The notes beneath the pieces are model-generated. The model had not been told where the DNA came from and did no database searches. It was given only the letters and a program-made list of their open reading frames with translations. Below, in pieces: positions 10,766-24,400 of a DNA stretch of 64,000 nucleotides. Both the position numbers and the translations under genes were made by a program. How positions within the stretch are numbered: position 1 is the first letter of the stretch; the number at the start of each line of letters is the position of its first letter. Origin of the DNA: Otis tarda (taxonomy: Eukaryota; Chordata; Aves; Otidiformes; Otididae); contig CM048553.1 in the NCBI GenBank assembly GCA_026413225.1, forward strand, positions 139,508,690 through 139,572,689, read 5' to 3'.

Positions 10766-13700
10766 AATGGGGACAACTGGAAGGGATATGACCTGAATCC
10801 ATGCTAATAAATTTGCTGTCCCTCAGAACAGTGACAAGTTAGTAGGGATGGGCCCTGGAATGATTTGATCTACTTATAGAAACATAATTTGAAAGGACTA
10901 AATCAGAAGCCGGATTTGGCACTAGCTAGCTGCTTTGTAGTGAGAGGGAGGTGGCAAGAGCAAGAAGTGGGTAGGTGATGGCAGGAGGAGAAAGAGGACA
11001 GTGAGAAAGCTCTCCATGTAAGTGGCATCCTTTCTTCCCCGAGGATGGAGGCAATTCGGGGCAGCCCGGATTGTCCTGAGCATGCTTCTGCTTCATGCTT
11101 ATCCTGAGCGAATGCTGGGCAGAATTTGGTTTTCTGACTGGGAGCAGTACTGGGTTGTCAGTGCTGGAGAGAGTGCAGGGTGGAGGTCGGGGAAGTGTTT
11201 CTACAGGCGCTTGCCATGGCAGTGCCTTTTCTGACCCACAGAGGGATGCTGCATGGGGTGACAACCTCTGACCACAGCACTGCCTGGGACGTTGGGGTGT
11301 GCGGTGACCTCGGAGAGGGCTGGGTGCTCCTGGCTCTGCCAGCTGTTCCTGATGAAATCCAGAGGGGTCATCAAAGAGTTAGGCAGTAGGTACCATCAGG
11401 TCTACATAGTGACTCTGGGGACAATGTAGGACACAGACAATCTGGGCAATGAGCATGTTCAGCTCTTGCATTAGCCCTTGCATTTATTCATAGCTAGGGG
11501 AACTTTATTAGGGCCCATCTTGTGATACTTTTCATCCTTACTTGGCATGTATTTAAGCCAAAGAAAGTTTCTCCAAAACATAACATATTGCATTTAGATT
11601 TGATAAATTGTTTTCACTTAAGAAAGTCAAGGGTTCTGTTAATCACTCTGAGTGCAACATTTTGCTGGTTTGTTTCGTTTTTTTTTGTTTTATTTTATTT
11701 TATTTCAAAATATATTCTAAACTAAAGTGCAATGAAAACAATTCATGTTAGAACAGAATTTGTTTTCAAGTAGAAGGTTTGATCTAAAACATTTGTTATA
11801 GTTTTTTAAAAAGTAATCTTGAATACTTTATGCAAGACTGACTAGAATGTGAATAGGTGTTGATTTAAACATTAACTTGTTTCATTTTCTTTCTCTTTTT
11901 TACCTCTTCTTGTCTAAATGCCTCTATACAGATATTTATACTTATTGTTGGCAATCACCAAATAAGAATGTAAAACTACACATGACTGAGTTACAGTTGT
12001 TATTTTAAATTGGCTGCTTTAGTGTAGCCCCAAAAGATTATATTCTGCATTTACATCCAAGTGGCTGAAAGAACCGTAGTCCATGAAGAAGCACACACCA
12101 AGCCCATCACATACAAGCACCTGAATCCTTGCCTAAGACAAGACCCTGGAGCCCTCTTTGCCCTCAGCACAGGTTTTGCAACATCTGAACATGTTGTGGA
12201 GTCAGTTGTCGGCGCTCTCTGAGTGGTGCAGAGGGTGAGGCTCTTCCCTAGAGCACTGCACCAGTCCGAGATTCGGGGTGGGAGCTACCTTATGCTAAGT
12301 GTGGGAACGCTCCTGGACTGGCCTCAGTCAGGGCTGCCCATGTGGTTTACAGAAGCTGAGTCCTCTCCTAGGAGCACGTTCCTGGGGGAAGCACACATGG
12401 CCCCCTCGCACAGACGCCTGCTGCAGAGGTGTTTAAGGTGATATATGCTGTGCAAGCTCTGGGGCTGGGAGCAGCACCTGGGAGTGACCTGACGGTAACA
12501 GGGCTTGAAGGACACTGCCCGGTGTGCTGAGCCGGGTCAGTGCCAGGGTTGCCGCACCTGAATCACTCTCTGACATAGGATGATGACATGTCCCGTCCCT
12601 CCCTCCTTTCCTTATGCCACGCTTTGGTTTCCTGTGCATATTATTCATGGAGAGACAATCTTTTTTTTCTGAATAATATTTGGAGCAATTTCAGCCTATT
12701 TGGGTAAACGCATTCTTCACGGAGACCAAAGATTTCTCATTGAAATCCGTATTGGGTTTTACCTAGTAAATCACAGATAATAGATCTAATACTGAGCAAC
12801 TCTCAGTACTGTCAGCTCTTCCTGACCTGGAGTAATGTGAGGCAGGAATTTAATCTTTCCCTGCAAGCACGAGCTCCTCTTCAGCCCCATTACCTCTATC
12901 GCTGGGCTCAGGAGCAGAGTGCCGAGCTGCAGCATGATCTGCAGGTCTTGGTCTGTGTGTCTTGTGTAGCTGACAGCATTCACTGACACTCTCTCCATAA
13001 CCCTCAGCAACACATTGAGCTCTTCTGCTTTACTAGGCCCTCGTTGCTTTGATGATTTAATGTCCTCTTTGATTCTGGCCCTAGGCTTGGAAAAGTGAAT
13101 GCTGCCAACCTGCTTGGAGCCTACAGGGTATTTTACAATTAATAGCATCCCTATTGTTTCCTCAAAGACCACTTGGTATTTTCAGCCTGAGCTTATCTTT
13201 GCCATTGTTTCATTTCCTCTTTGTTTCCCCTAACAGCCTGTTTTGATTTAACTCTATGTGGTCAGGCATGACATAGATTAAATTGAGTTGTGTATTGAAT
13301 TTGAAAAGCACATGAACAATTGTCTTAATGTGGTCACAGTTTGCATGCTGATACTTGCTTTGCATATTACTCTTGCTGAATTGCCATCAGACCTGCACCT
13401 GCAGTCTGGTTCTAGCTGGAAACCTGCATATTTGCACCTCAAAGTGCCTGACAGCAAGCAAAAAACTGAGTTAGTCAGTGCTTGGGGTGATGCACTCTTT
13501 TAGTGTTTTTTCTAGAAGGAAAATTGGCTTTGGTCTAAGCACTTTCTGGGAACATCTGCTTTTTGCAGAGACTTTTATTGAAGTTTATTTTTCCCAGTTT
13601 TCACCACCATTACTGCTCACTTTCCAACCAATATTAATCACCCCAACAAAAAAAATACTGACCTCAGCTCTTGAAAGTGTACCCCCTTAGGTGTCTTCTT

Positions 13701-16700
13701 TACGAGCTACGAAAGTCTGCATGAGGTTGCCCAAACATATGTTTGTGTATTTAACGTCTCTCAAAACCTGGCAGATGTTACCCGCTCTATCACGTTACAG
13801 AGCAGAGTTTTCAGGTGTAATTCCTACGTCTGGAAAACTTTCCTCTGCACGAAGTGTGGGCTTGCAGCAGGCTGATCCTTTGCTCGCATGATCTAGTGCT
13901 AATCTCTTGGCCCACGTCCATGAAGCTGACCAAATAGCAGAGCCCTTTCTCAGAGAGGTATTTATTCTGTTTCTTCAGTGAGGGATAATTAATAGGCTTT
14001 GGATTCCCACCAGCCACTTGAGTGAACGGACAGGACAGCAGGAAACAAGGGTGAGTAACGCTAGAGTCAGAAGTTCTTAGAAAGAGAAGTCCTCTTCTGC
14101 TTCGACGTTGTTTTGGTTGCTTATCACTTCTCGATGCACAAAAATTAGCTTCCAAGCTATGATGTTAATAAAGGACTGCATTTTTTTTTTGTGCCTCTAG
14201 TTCCCCTGGCTTTTCCTGAGCTTCCACCAGGGATTAATTTGGCCCAAAGCATCCACTCACAACTTCTATGGTTGCGGGGGTAGGCAGGCTTTCTGGCATG
14301 TGCTATGCCGAGTCATTACAAATTTGGTCTCTGGGACACAGCTGTGCTGGGGCTGCTGGTCTCTCTCACAGACACTTCATGCAGCCTCAGGCTGCTGATG
14401 CTGCTCGCCTTCTTGCTGCATTTCTACCTTGTCTTCCCTCGCTGGGCCAAAATGCAGTTATCCCTCTGCTTTTCTCCTCACCCTTCTCTGGCATCAGCAA
14501 CACCGATTGCGGGGCTCCTGTGCCTGGCCACCTTTGTGCCTCGGGTGGAGGGGGTTATCAGTGGTCATTCATTCTGCTGTGTCATATGCAGCTTTAATTC
14601 TAGGAGATCCTGGATGCTGGTTCTTACAAAGCAGATGCTGGAGTTTGAAGCAGTGCTGGGTGCCTGACTAACACTTCCAGGATCTCAGGTTTTCCTTTGA
14701 CAGCGTTAATGTATGAAGGAGAACAGCATTCTAGCTTCACATGTCCGGTTTCTGAGGCACTCCTTTTCTAATATAATTCTTTTTTATCTGGTAATCCAGA
14801 TAAAAGGGAAATGTAATGGTTGTGACTAGAAATAAGCCAGAATTTGAGCAATTTATTCCCAGTGCTGGCAGTTCTAGATTTTTTTTACAACCCCAACACA
14901 AAAATCTTTACTGCTGTAGTAAAACCCACTAGTTCTCTGAGAAATAAATGCCGGTCCAGATTCTATCAAAACATATTTGCCATTAGTGGAGAAAGAGGAA
15001 GGGGATGATGAGGGAAAGGTATGGCACTACAAACATTGATTCCACATTCAGAACTGGGGATAGACAGGAATTAACATGAAATGAGTCCTAAATTTCCTTT
15101 GTCTGGGAGTTTATATTAGCAAAACTAAAAGTTCTTGCAATTTTTTTTTTTTAATTTGCAAGTCCTCAATTTTATCTTCTTTTACTTTTGTAACTTTTCC
15201 ATCATAAAGCCAAATTTTGGTGGTAGAAGAGAGATTACAGTGTTTTCCCCAGATTTTCTCAGATATGTCGACACCTGGAATTTAGTCCTAAACAGCCACG
15301 ATAACACCCTTTTGACCAAACTGTGGCTTGTGATCCTCCCCAAGCACTGGGTGTTAGTCACAGCTTTATATTTACCTGTGAATTACACCAAACACAGTTT
15401 ACACTACTGCTTTTCTCAGAGGTTATAGAAGAGAAGGAGGTGGCAGTCTGTGAAAGTCTCCACTCCTTTCCAGGGCAGGTCTAGAGAGACCTGGCAGGTT
15501 TCCTACAGCTAAGCCTTGTGTGTGCCACCCTGCTTGTCCCCAGTCTAAGTCACTAAGTGGTGGTGTCCTTCATGGAAGCAGGGCACTACTAAACCTTCTG
15601 TAGGGTCAGTAGGCTTTGCTACAAAACATCTTCTTCTCTTAAATCTGAGCCTGGGTTTAAAGTTCCACTCCAGATGCCCGCACTAGTACTTTTGCTTTGT
15701 CTTTTCACTTGAGAGATCCTGACCTATAGATGTTTTCTCCTTGCAGTTTATATAATTATGACACATCTAAAAGCCAAGCAACCCCTACATTGTCATATAC
15801 TGTTCACCGTATGTCTTTCTGTAAGGATCCTGGAGGCTTCTTTGCAATGCATTTGCCCTACAACAGACTATTTCGTTCTCTTTTCCATGTAAAAAAGCAG
15901 AAAGCTCATGCAGTCCCAGCACAAGTACCTGTGGCACCGCGCACGGGTGCTGCCTGCGTGCCATCTCTGGCATGTGATGGCAGGTCACAGAGCAACACAT
16001 TCTGTTTTCCTCATTTCTGCTGCGCAGAGGTTCTTTGAGCGCAGCCTGTGCCTCCAGAGTAAAACCTAAGATATGTCAGGCTAAGTTAATTTGTGGGCTA
16101 GACAAGCTTAACAGTATCCCTGTAAGGGTTTTGCACAGAATGTACTGGTGTGTCCAGACTTGGAAAGAGTTCGCTTTCCTGAGTCAGGCGATGGGAGCCA
16201 AACTCAGATGTGAATCTGAGTTCTCCAATTCTGGAGGGAGTCTGAGTTGGTGTATTTTACACCTTCTTCCGCCTCCCCTCATCCCAGGAGTGCATTATGC
16301 TGACCTAGCTTCCCTCAGATTTAGTTTTCATTTATGTTCACTGAGATGCACTCAGGCTCACATCCACCAGCCACAGTATAAATCCCCCAGCTTTTTACAC
16401 GAGTTCTGAACCTGGCCATCCAAAGCTGCGTTCAAGGAATTTAAGGAAGTCTTAAGTTAGTTAACCCCTACCAAAGGGCTGAGAGAGAGAAGTGGAGAAA
16501 AAAAGAGTGGCTGATAGGAGAGCATAAGTTCAAACCAGGCTTCTCCTTTTCTTTGTCTCCCAGCTCAGTTGCTCCTGACCACTGGTGAATGAATATTATT
16601 AGCTGGCCTAAAATATTAACCTAAGATACTCCTAAAAGTATTCTAAGTTTACCTTTAAATTATGGAGCAGGGGAATTTTCTGATGTATTTTTGGGACCCT

Positions 16701-16862
16701 GGTCCTGTGCTGACAAGCACCAAAACCCCCAGCTGATCCAGAGCCACAGAGGGGAGTTCAATGTGTGATCTCCTCCCACCATCTGAGCCAGGATGTGTAT
16801 GGGTTACACATGGGCCCACAGCTGAGTCAAAGATTAAGCATTTATGTGTGCCATACTAATGT
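10766..16862. other. Unique non-coding sequence, no gene seen
   Basis: No gene is supported. The longest frames are 128 codons (12786-13172, minus), 124 codons (16035-16409, plus) and 120 codons (14305-14667, plus). The last overlaps two other open plus-strand frames in the same 370 bases, which reflects local base composition rather than coding. A T-rich tract lies at 11669-11705. The first few hundred bases could hold unrecognised upstream parts of the gypsy element. Confidence 0.5.
14782..14805. promoter_or_regulatory. Inverted pair of GATA-type sites (hairpin)
   Basis: The arms ttttatctgg and ccagataaaa are perfect 10-base reverse complements around the 4-base loop taat. The inner half matches the arm design at 4160-4186. 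It could be a palindromic GATA-factor site or chance; only the symmetry is directly visible. Confidence 0.3.
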
Positions 16863-16880
16863 ATGTATGTTAACATACAT
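16863..16880. repeat. Perfect 18-bp palindrome
   Basis: The stretch atgtatgttaacatacat equals its own reverse complement and centres on GTTAAC, a half-site type used by HNF1-like factors. It sits in plain AT-rich sequence. Function is unknown. Confidence 0.9.
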
Positions 16881-19800
16881 GTCATTATCAGCAATGTAAT
16901 TATCAACAGTATGTAACGTCATTAAAGGATGTGTCTCATTGATGTACCAAACATGTAGATTAGCACACTGAGAGCTTCTGCATCTTTTGGGTTGTTCGGA
17001 TTTAAGGAGCACCCAAACCTAGAAATAAGTTCACCACCAGAAAACATTCTATTTGTCCATTCAGAAACAAGGCTGGTGAGCCTAGACACAGATACTCAAT
17101 GGTGACTTTGTTGTCTGAATATCTAGCATGGAGGTGTGCTTACACTGAAATCAGAAGTGCAAAGCACGATAGATGCTCATATGCTGTACCTGAGTCGGAT
17201 TTGAATGGCCATTTTGTGGAGCATGACTGTGGCAGCATGAGATTAATGTCTGAAAAAGAAGGCTGGACAACATCTTAAGAATAACTTATTTTTAACTATT
17301 TAAAAATTTGACATTTTTAAAAAAACTATTTGGAAAGCTTCACCATTGAGACTATTGGTGAAATAGTTATACTTGCTTTGTTCACATTTTCACTTAACTC
17401 TTTTGTTGGAAGATCTTAAATTTTTCAGGCAACCATTTTTCAGGAACACTAGTGGGCACAGTGTTGACAAAGTCCTCAGGGAGACTAAGAATTGTATGTA
17501 TCTTGTGGGGAGGAACAAGTTATTTGCCTGAAATAGTTTTCCCATCCATATCAAATTTGATTGGCTTTGCTAGTGCTTTACACTACGATTTACCTGTGGT
17601 GTTCTCACTCTCTGGATGAATAACATGCTTCAGTTTCCTGAGCTGCTAAGCTGGTACTTTTCATCAGTACTAAATTCACATTGAAAAATAAGGAAATGAA
17701 GCCATTATACTTGAGTTAAGGAAATGTGCCAAGAATGAAAATAGCATAGCCTTAATCCTTTCTCGTGACAAAGGGACAGTTTTCACAGGTCTTGCATGAT
17801 AAAAGTATCATTTTTCATTGTGTATTACTGTCAGAGAGCCACAGAAAAGATTTTTTAAAGGGTGTGATTTATTTATATAGTAGAAACAACTTCTTCTTCC
17901 AAACATGAATTAAAGTCAAGGTTATATGTGCTTGAATTTGAACCAGTTTCTCTTATATCATCTTCTTCCATTGCTTGCCAAAGTGGAAGAGACAGAAGGC
18001 CCTGTGAAGAAAATATCTCTCGGCATCAGCCAGATTAGGGAACACATGCTTTGAAATGAAGGAAAGGTGATCTTTCAGGATAGTTTATTCCATCAACAAT
18101 TTCCAGCATTCTCGGGACATCTGTACGTAGTGTAATCTCAATTTCCTTTTCCTCAGCACTTTATAAAATCGAACACATGTGAAGAGAGAAAGAGGAAAGA
18201 TAACTGATCATGTTTGGCTGTGATTACACTACTGCTGTGACTTAATGATTGAGTTAGAACACGGCTCTGGAAATGGCAAAGACAATGAATTCTCTCTTAT
18301 TTTCCTTGCTCTAATGACTATCTCCACCAAAGATCAAGGAAAAATACACTTTCCCTTAGCAGGCCTGCTTTTCTTACTTTGAATTAAAAAATGGTGAAAT
18401 TCATAATTCAGCTATTCCTTTTTCACTTCTGATTATTTTAAAAATTCTTTCTCCCTGTATTCTTCTTTCCATGCTTCAGTTCCCTCTGTACAAAGGCTGC
18501 AACTGATATTTGTTTCATTCGTCTCCATGAAGCTCCAAGAAAAGCTGTGAATACCAGAGTATACAACTATCATAGGCTGATGTGTCCTTCTTCTCCTAGG
18601 GTGAAGGAATGTTCTTCACAGGTGAGGAAGAAATGAGTTGTTATTGCATTCATGTAATAAACACTACCTGGTGGCATTTGCCCGAGGTAGACTTTTTAAA
18701 CTTGGGTGCAGGGTTGCTTCCCTACAGAGTTTTGTCCCTTCCACCAAGGTCAGATTGCACTATTCCTGCTCATAGCCCTAAACCTTTCCTGGTCCATCCT
18801 GAGATGTTTTATTGCTCCTGAGGATGGATCCCACCACTGAAACTCAGCTAGGTGGGCAGAAGGGGCTGCCACCTCCTGCTCTCTTCCCTTTCCAACTCCA
18901 CCTTCTCACCACCTAATCTCTTCCTACAGATTAGGCTGCCCCATTGGGTTTGCTGGTGGGGCTGCTTTGGTTTGTTTTCTAATCTGTGGCAGTCCAAATC
19001 TGCCAGACTACCTAAAATACTTTAGGGAGTAGCGTTTGCTAACCTGGATAAACCAGATGAGCCAATGCTCTTGTGACTAGATCAGCTGGAAGATGTGAGT
19101 GGTTTAGGGGAGAGTAGATGGAAGTCTTTTCACATCCCATAGCAGATTTTACTATAGATATATATATTTTTTTTCCCCACAAATGGGAACTGGAGAAAGA
19201 AAAGCCACCAACTAGTGGTGGTTGGGTAGTTTCTGCAGAAGCAGGCAGGAAAATGGGCAGTTGTAGTCTATAGGCAAGAGGTCGTTTACACCCAAAACTG
19301 CCAAAGCCAAAACCAGAACAAGTTAATATATTTCCTGTCATGTTCTGTCTCTAGCTGATTAGCAGCATAGCATTCTTGGTCATTTCAACTCCTGTTCTCT
19401 GTTATCTTGGTAGCTGAAGGTTTTCCCTGTGGAAGTGGACTGCATTTCCCCACACACTGTCGGATAAGAATTTCTGGGCCCTGAGAAGACCCCTAACCAG
19501 AAATCAGCATCAGAACAAACACAGCTGAGAGAAGTTGCTTACTGACATAAATCAATATATAGTCACTGGTAGCCTGAGCCAAATTCACGTCAATGGCCTG
19601 GTGCATCAGGTGTGATTCTGCCCTCTGCGTACTCAAAGGTTTCTCTGTTCCTATTTTCTGCTTACTGCAAAAGTGAACGAACCTGTGAAAATATAGAAAC
19701 AGTGTTTGGATCCTGTATGAGAGAGTGTTTTTCACTCCCCCACATCACTTTTCTCCCTTCACAATAATGTGGTGCCTCAGCTCCATACAGCAAATTGTAT

Positions 19801-20675
19801 GCAGATGACAGTAAACGGAGTTTAGTAGCTGCGGCTCTGGATGCCAGGTTCTTCTCTTACAAGAGAGCTTAATGAGCTATCGGAGGGCAAGAGAAGCCAC
19901 AGAGCCCCAGTACAGCTGAGCCTGGGATTTCTGCCAGCAGTGGAAGCTGTAGATAGTTGAAGGCTGCCCAGTTTATCCAGACTTCATGAGCAACAACAGG
20001 TCGGGGTCAGACTCCAGGGACTCTGAAGCCCAAGGTGAATTGCTGGGGCTTGACGGTTTTTATTGTAGATGATTGGTCAACGTGCCCCTGAAAGCAGGCT
20101 CACATGTCCAGCAAGAAATGGGTCAGACCCTCCCACACATCCCCGAGTTATGCATCTTTGTAGGTCCTCTAATCTTTTGCATCTGTGCCAGTTTCCTACA
20201 GTGGAAAGAACGACGTGTCAGACATTTGAGCATCACTCACACTTATGAGTAAGCACTTTCCCCTGCCTGTTATCAAGCAGGAGTTCAATACTGGGGCTTG
20301 AGTCAGAGGGACTCCAGTTCCTCCCAACCTGTTTAAATAGCCAGTTCCAAATCTGCAGCCTGAGCAGCTCTGTTTGCAAGAACAGTAGCTTGGTCCTATT
20401 AGAGTGCCTTGTTGGTCAGACATGCTCTGAGTGCATGCAGCAGTGCCATGAGATCTGCCCTTTTCTTTTTCTTATTTTTGTCTCTTAGATGAGAACCATG
20501 GTTAGAACTGTTTTCTGTCATGAAGACTTAGATACAAGTTTTCTAGTTTTTCTTTTATTTCTTTATGTCTGTATTTTTGCATTCTTTTTAGGGTTCAGAA
20601 ACTTACGCAGTCATTGGCCTTGAACTTTAGCTGCATCTGAAGATCTTGCAGTGGAGCACAGGAGAAGGGAATGTG
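16881..20675. other. Unique non-coding sequence, no gene seen
   Basis: About 2.2 kb from 16410 to 18608 contains no open frame of even 60 codons, the emptiest stretch here. The rest has frames up to 100 codons (19039-19341, minus) without known motifs. No transposon is recognised. Confidence 0.6.
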
Positions 20676-20918
20676 TGTCCTAGTTTTGACTGGGATGGAG
20701 ATAATTTTCTTCCCAGTAGCTATTATGTTTTGGATTTAGGATGAGATTTGGTATGTGAAGAATGTTGATAATACACTGATGTTATTAGTTGTTGCTAAAG
20801 AGACCAAGGACTTTTTTCAGATTCCCAGGTTTCACTAATGTGCAGGTGCAAGAAGCAGGGAGGAATATAGCCAGTACAGTTGACCCAAACTGGGCAAAAA
20901 CAGTATTCCATGCCATAA

Positions 20919-20938
20919 ACGTCATGCTCAGTATGTAA
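20919..20938 (+). promoter_or_regulatory. Degenerate LTR promoter core
   Basis: The LTR keeps 'acgtcatgctcag', a CRE-like site (TGACGTCA family), directly before 'tatgtaag', which replaces the TATATAAA box of better-preserved relatives as I remember them. The mutated TATA box suggests the promoter is weak or dead. Confidence 0.4.
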
Positions 20939-21100
20939 GTGGGGGCTGCCCAATGGGCTTATTCTCATTTTTTTCCTCTTGCTGCTCAAGATAATTCTGG
21001 GGTCACTTTTAGATTTTGTTCCATGATTGCTGCTCAGGATGGGCTGTATCAGTTATCGGGTCAGTGGGCAGTGAGAAATTGTGCATCATTCAGTTTGTGT

Positions 21101-21177
21101 ATTTTATTATCCCATTATTATTACTATTATTATCATAATAATCATCATCATTATCATTATTAATATATATTATTATC
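21101..21177. repeat. ATT/ATC-rich microsatellite inside the LTR
   Basis: Imperfect TTA, ATC and TA units fill the stretch. A simple ATT repeat at this place is a regular part of the LTR family, so it is probably not an independent feature. Confidence 0.85.
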
Positions 21178-21426
21178 TCTTCCTTTGCTGTGCTAGTAAA
21201 TTGTCTTTATCTCAACTCACAAGTTTTCTTTTCTTCCCTATTCTTTCCCCCATCCACTGGGAAGGAGGAGGGTGAGTGAGCAGCTGCATGGTACTGGATT
21301 GCTAACTGGGGCTAAACCACAACAAGCAAAGGTTGCTTTATTCTTCTTGGATTCCTTGATCTTGAGGTGGCTGGCTGTTGGCCTTTTGTACAAGTTTGAG
21401 TGAATAGTAGTCTAATGTGTGCCATA

Positions 21427-21468
21427 GGGCCATCCAACCCTAACCATTCTACGATTCTGTGATTCTAT
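21427..21468 (+). mobile_element. CR1 LINE, extreme 3' tail
   Basis: Only the last 42 bases of a CR1 element remain: 'ggccatccaaccctaacc' followed by ATTCTACG and ATTCTGTG octamers and a final ATTCTAT. It is either a very short 5'-truncated insertion or the remnant of a deleted copy. It lies about 100 bases after the solo LTR. Confidence 0.85.
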
Positions 21469-24400
21469 ATTCAAGGGATTTTCCAGAGTTCAAGGAAGTT
21501 GCATCCTACTCCTTTAACAAGTGGGAAATTAATTACTTTAAGTTGGTTCCTTGCTCACCAGATGATGTCTTTTCTGCTGTGAGACAGTCCTTCTGTGAGT
21601 AGGTAAGGCAGCTTTAACTTTGTTCTGCTATTGTCAGCTCCAAGCAATTGTAGTTTGCTGAAGACAAGCATTGAGCTAAGATGAGTGGTCAAGTCAGGAG
21701 TACTGATGGTTTTACCTGATCAATATTTGCAGCCACTAAAAGGCAGAAGTTGACCTGTGCAAAAATAGTCCAGTCAAGGCAGATGGGAAGCTGTCTAAAT
21801 TGCTTTTCATCAAACACATTATATAAGATGAGCAAATGGATCAAACTGGTAGACTTTAGAAACAGCATTTTCCAGCTTTCAATTGGTGCATCTTTGCTGT
21901 AAGTCACAGGAGAAATATGTTCTCAGCTGGAACATGCACATATCCTTATCCTCTGTGGTACAGCTCATTCTTGTTTGGAGGCTTTCTTGCATAGACTGGG
22001 AATGGTCAGACTGAAAAGCTTCCAAATGTGACACACTCCAGGTTTTTCTTGTGTGTCACTCTCTCGTCTTCCTTTTTGATTGTACTGCCCACTTCTTCTA
22101 ATGCTTTAACTAAAAAGAAAAAAATAAAGGAGGAATTCTGTAATTTTGATAATGTCGGAACAAAATGTTTCACATTTTCAGAATTCCAGTTTCCTCCCCC
22201 ACATTGTTTGGTTGAAACAATTTGCTGAATTCAATCCAAACTCCCAAATAGCTTCAGTCGTCCTGCATTTTTTGGCACATAAACTATTTGTCTAAAAATT
22301 TTTGTCCAGCTCTAAAATTTATCTCAAATTTCTCGTAAATGAGATTTTAAACAGAACAGTTGCCACTGCCATATTTTGGGGGAAAAAATGACTGTCCACC
22401 TGTGGTTGTAAGCATCATCGAACAGGGACCCCAAAAGCTTTGATGTTCAAGATGATACCTCAGTCAAACACAGTATAAATAATTACAGGCTCCCTACTTA
22501 TGAGCTCTTGAATTTTCACTGACTTCTATCCTCACATCCTCCTAACTTATGGCATTGTACTTCTTCTGAATATGTGCTGGTTTCTGTCTCAGAGGAGACT
22601 TACTGAATTTTTTTCGTACATCCTGTCTCTATGTTGTGCAATGTGTAATTAAATAATGCTTTTCAGGTGGTTTTTGGTCCACGGATAAAAAACAACAGAG
22701 AAATTAAAATTGTTGTTCTCAGAAAGTTTATTACTTTGTGTCCATGATATACTAACTCTGTAGACTTGACTTACATAAGTAATTTCACTTTTTGTAACAT
22801 CTCTAACTAATCACAGTTGCAGTATGACAGATCCAAATTGGACAGATGTTTCTTAAAAGTAAAATGTCCAAAGGCAATAGTGTTGGAGTTGCCAATGAAA
22901 AAAACAAAGACATCTGTACTTTTAAACTAAATTTGAAAGATTTTTTAATTCCTTCTCCTATGTTTCTGTGATTTTAGGTCATGTTAGAATTGGTCTGTGT
23001 TACTGAATTGTGAAGTCTATTGCCTAGTGATGTCAAAAACTGAAAACAAAATCTATTTAACTAGGTATCAATGTTGTAGTTTAGCCAGAACCAGGACAAT
23101 CACTCTGTGAGCTTCACTGTGCTCTCCAAATATTTCTTCATTTCTTCTTGGTGTGGCAATCTCTTATGGGCTGTTAGACCAGCAAATGCATATTTTGTGG
23201 ACTTTTGTGTGTCTATCAATTAAACGCACAATTCCTGTGAATCTCTTTTTCTCTTTCTTTTCTAACACTGATGTTCATATTAAAAAGATTGATTTGTGGT
23301 AGCCACACCACACTCTCTGCACCTTAGGGAGATCTTGTGATACAATATTTCTGCATTGCATGTTGCTTGTTTGTTAGTTTATGGGTAGTGATGCTGTTTT
23401 TCTGAGCAGTAGATCTGATGAAATCCTAACAGTGGTGGTGTGATCATTTTTAATATTGTAAAAGGTATAAGCAAGAGCCATATTACCTGATAGGATTAGA
23501 TTGTCTTCTACTTTCCTTTGTCCCACTCTGCAATCAGGCTGATGTACTGTAAAATTCAAGTGATTGGTAAGTGTGGTGCAAAAGCCTAAGTAAAACAAGA
23601 CTAGAGTGGGAGAGAAAAAAAAACAAATGTTTGTCCCACTCAGGATATGCTTAATTTGTTTTGGGAGGTATTTCACTGAAATCAGAGTTGCAAGCTGTCA
23701 GCTCTACAGAAAATATGATTACCTTTCAGGATAAGAAAGACAGCCAGGGAGACAGTTCTACTGCAATATAAAACATGACCTCCATGTAATAGTTGTATAT
23801 TTTTCTCTATCTCAGATTTTCAGTCCAGAAAACACATCTGTTTTTTGGGGTTTTTTTTGTACCATTCTAAAAAGACTAAGCTGAAGCCTATGTCCAGATT
23901 TCACAATAAGATGGAGAATGGATGGACTATTTTTTCAGTGCTGGTCTAGCACCTTTTGACTGTATTTTTTTTTTTTTTAAAAAAAAACAAACAGGTGTTT
24001 TGTTTTCATGTGAACATGATGCAACTTGGTTTTGCAGAGTTTGCCTCCCAGTTGTGCAGAGTCTGTGATTCTAGACACATATGAACAGAGAAGCAGGTGC
24101 CTTTGCCAACAGGAGCCATTGGCTTCTTTTATTATCAAAGCACCCAAATTGTTGGCTGTCTGAACTGGTGGAAGTGAACTGCAGCTTACCTTAAAGTACC
24201 ATTATTTTAAAAATTAATTTCATTAACGTGTCTCACAGTATAAATAAACATGTCAAGATACATAGGTATTAGTATAGCTTCCTTACAGCAAAACTGAATT
24301 TGTTTTTCTTCTTAATGCTTCAGATAAATTATCCATATTTTCAAATATACAAGAGGTTTTCAAGCTATGGCACTAAGATACATAGTGTTAATTCTACACT

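Larger units (their letters stand above)
20676..21324 (+). mobile_element. ERV-type solo long terminal repeat
   Basis: The segment follows, from start to end, a common LTR family of bird endogenous retroviruses. It opens with 'tgtcctagttttgactggga' (consensus TGTCCTGGTTT...). Next come the 'gttgataatacactgatgtt' block and a 'gacccaaactgggcaaa' block. A degenerate cAMP-element/TATA stretch lies near 20920-20937, then an ATT-rich microsatellite and 'tgtctttatctcaactcaca'. It closes with 'ggggctaaaccacaaca'. The ends are TG...CA as expected of an LTR. No retroviral internal region lies beside it, so it is a solo LTR left by recombination. I could not find a matching target-site duplication (atgtg on the left, agcaa on the right). 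The ERVL-like class is from memory. Confidence 0.82.
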
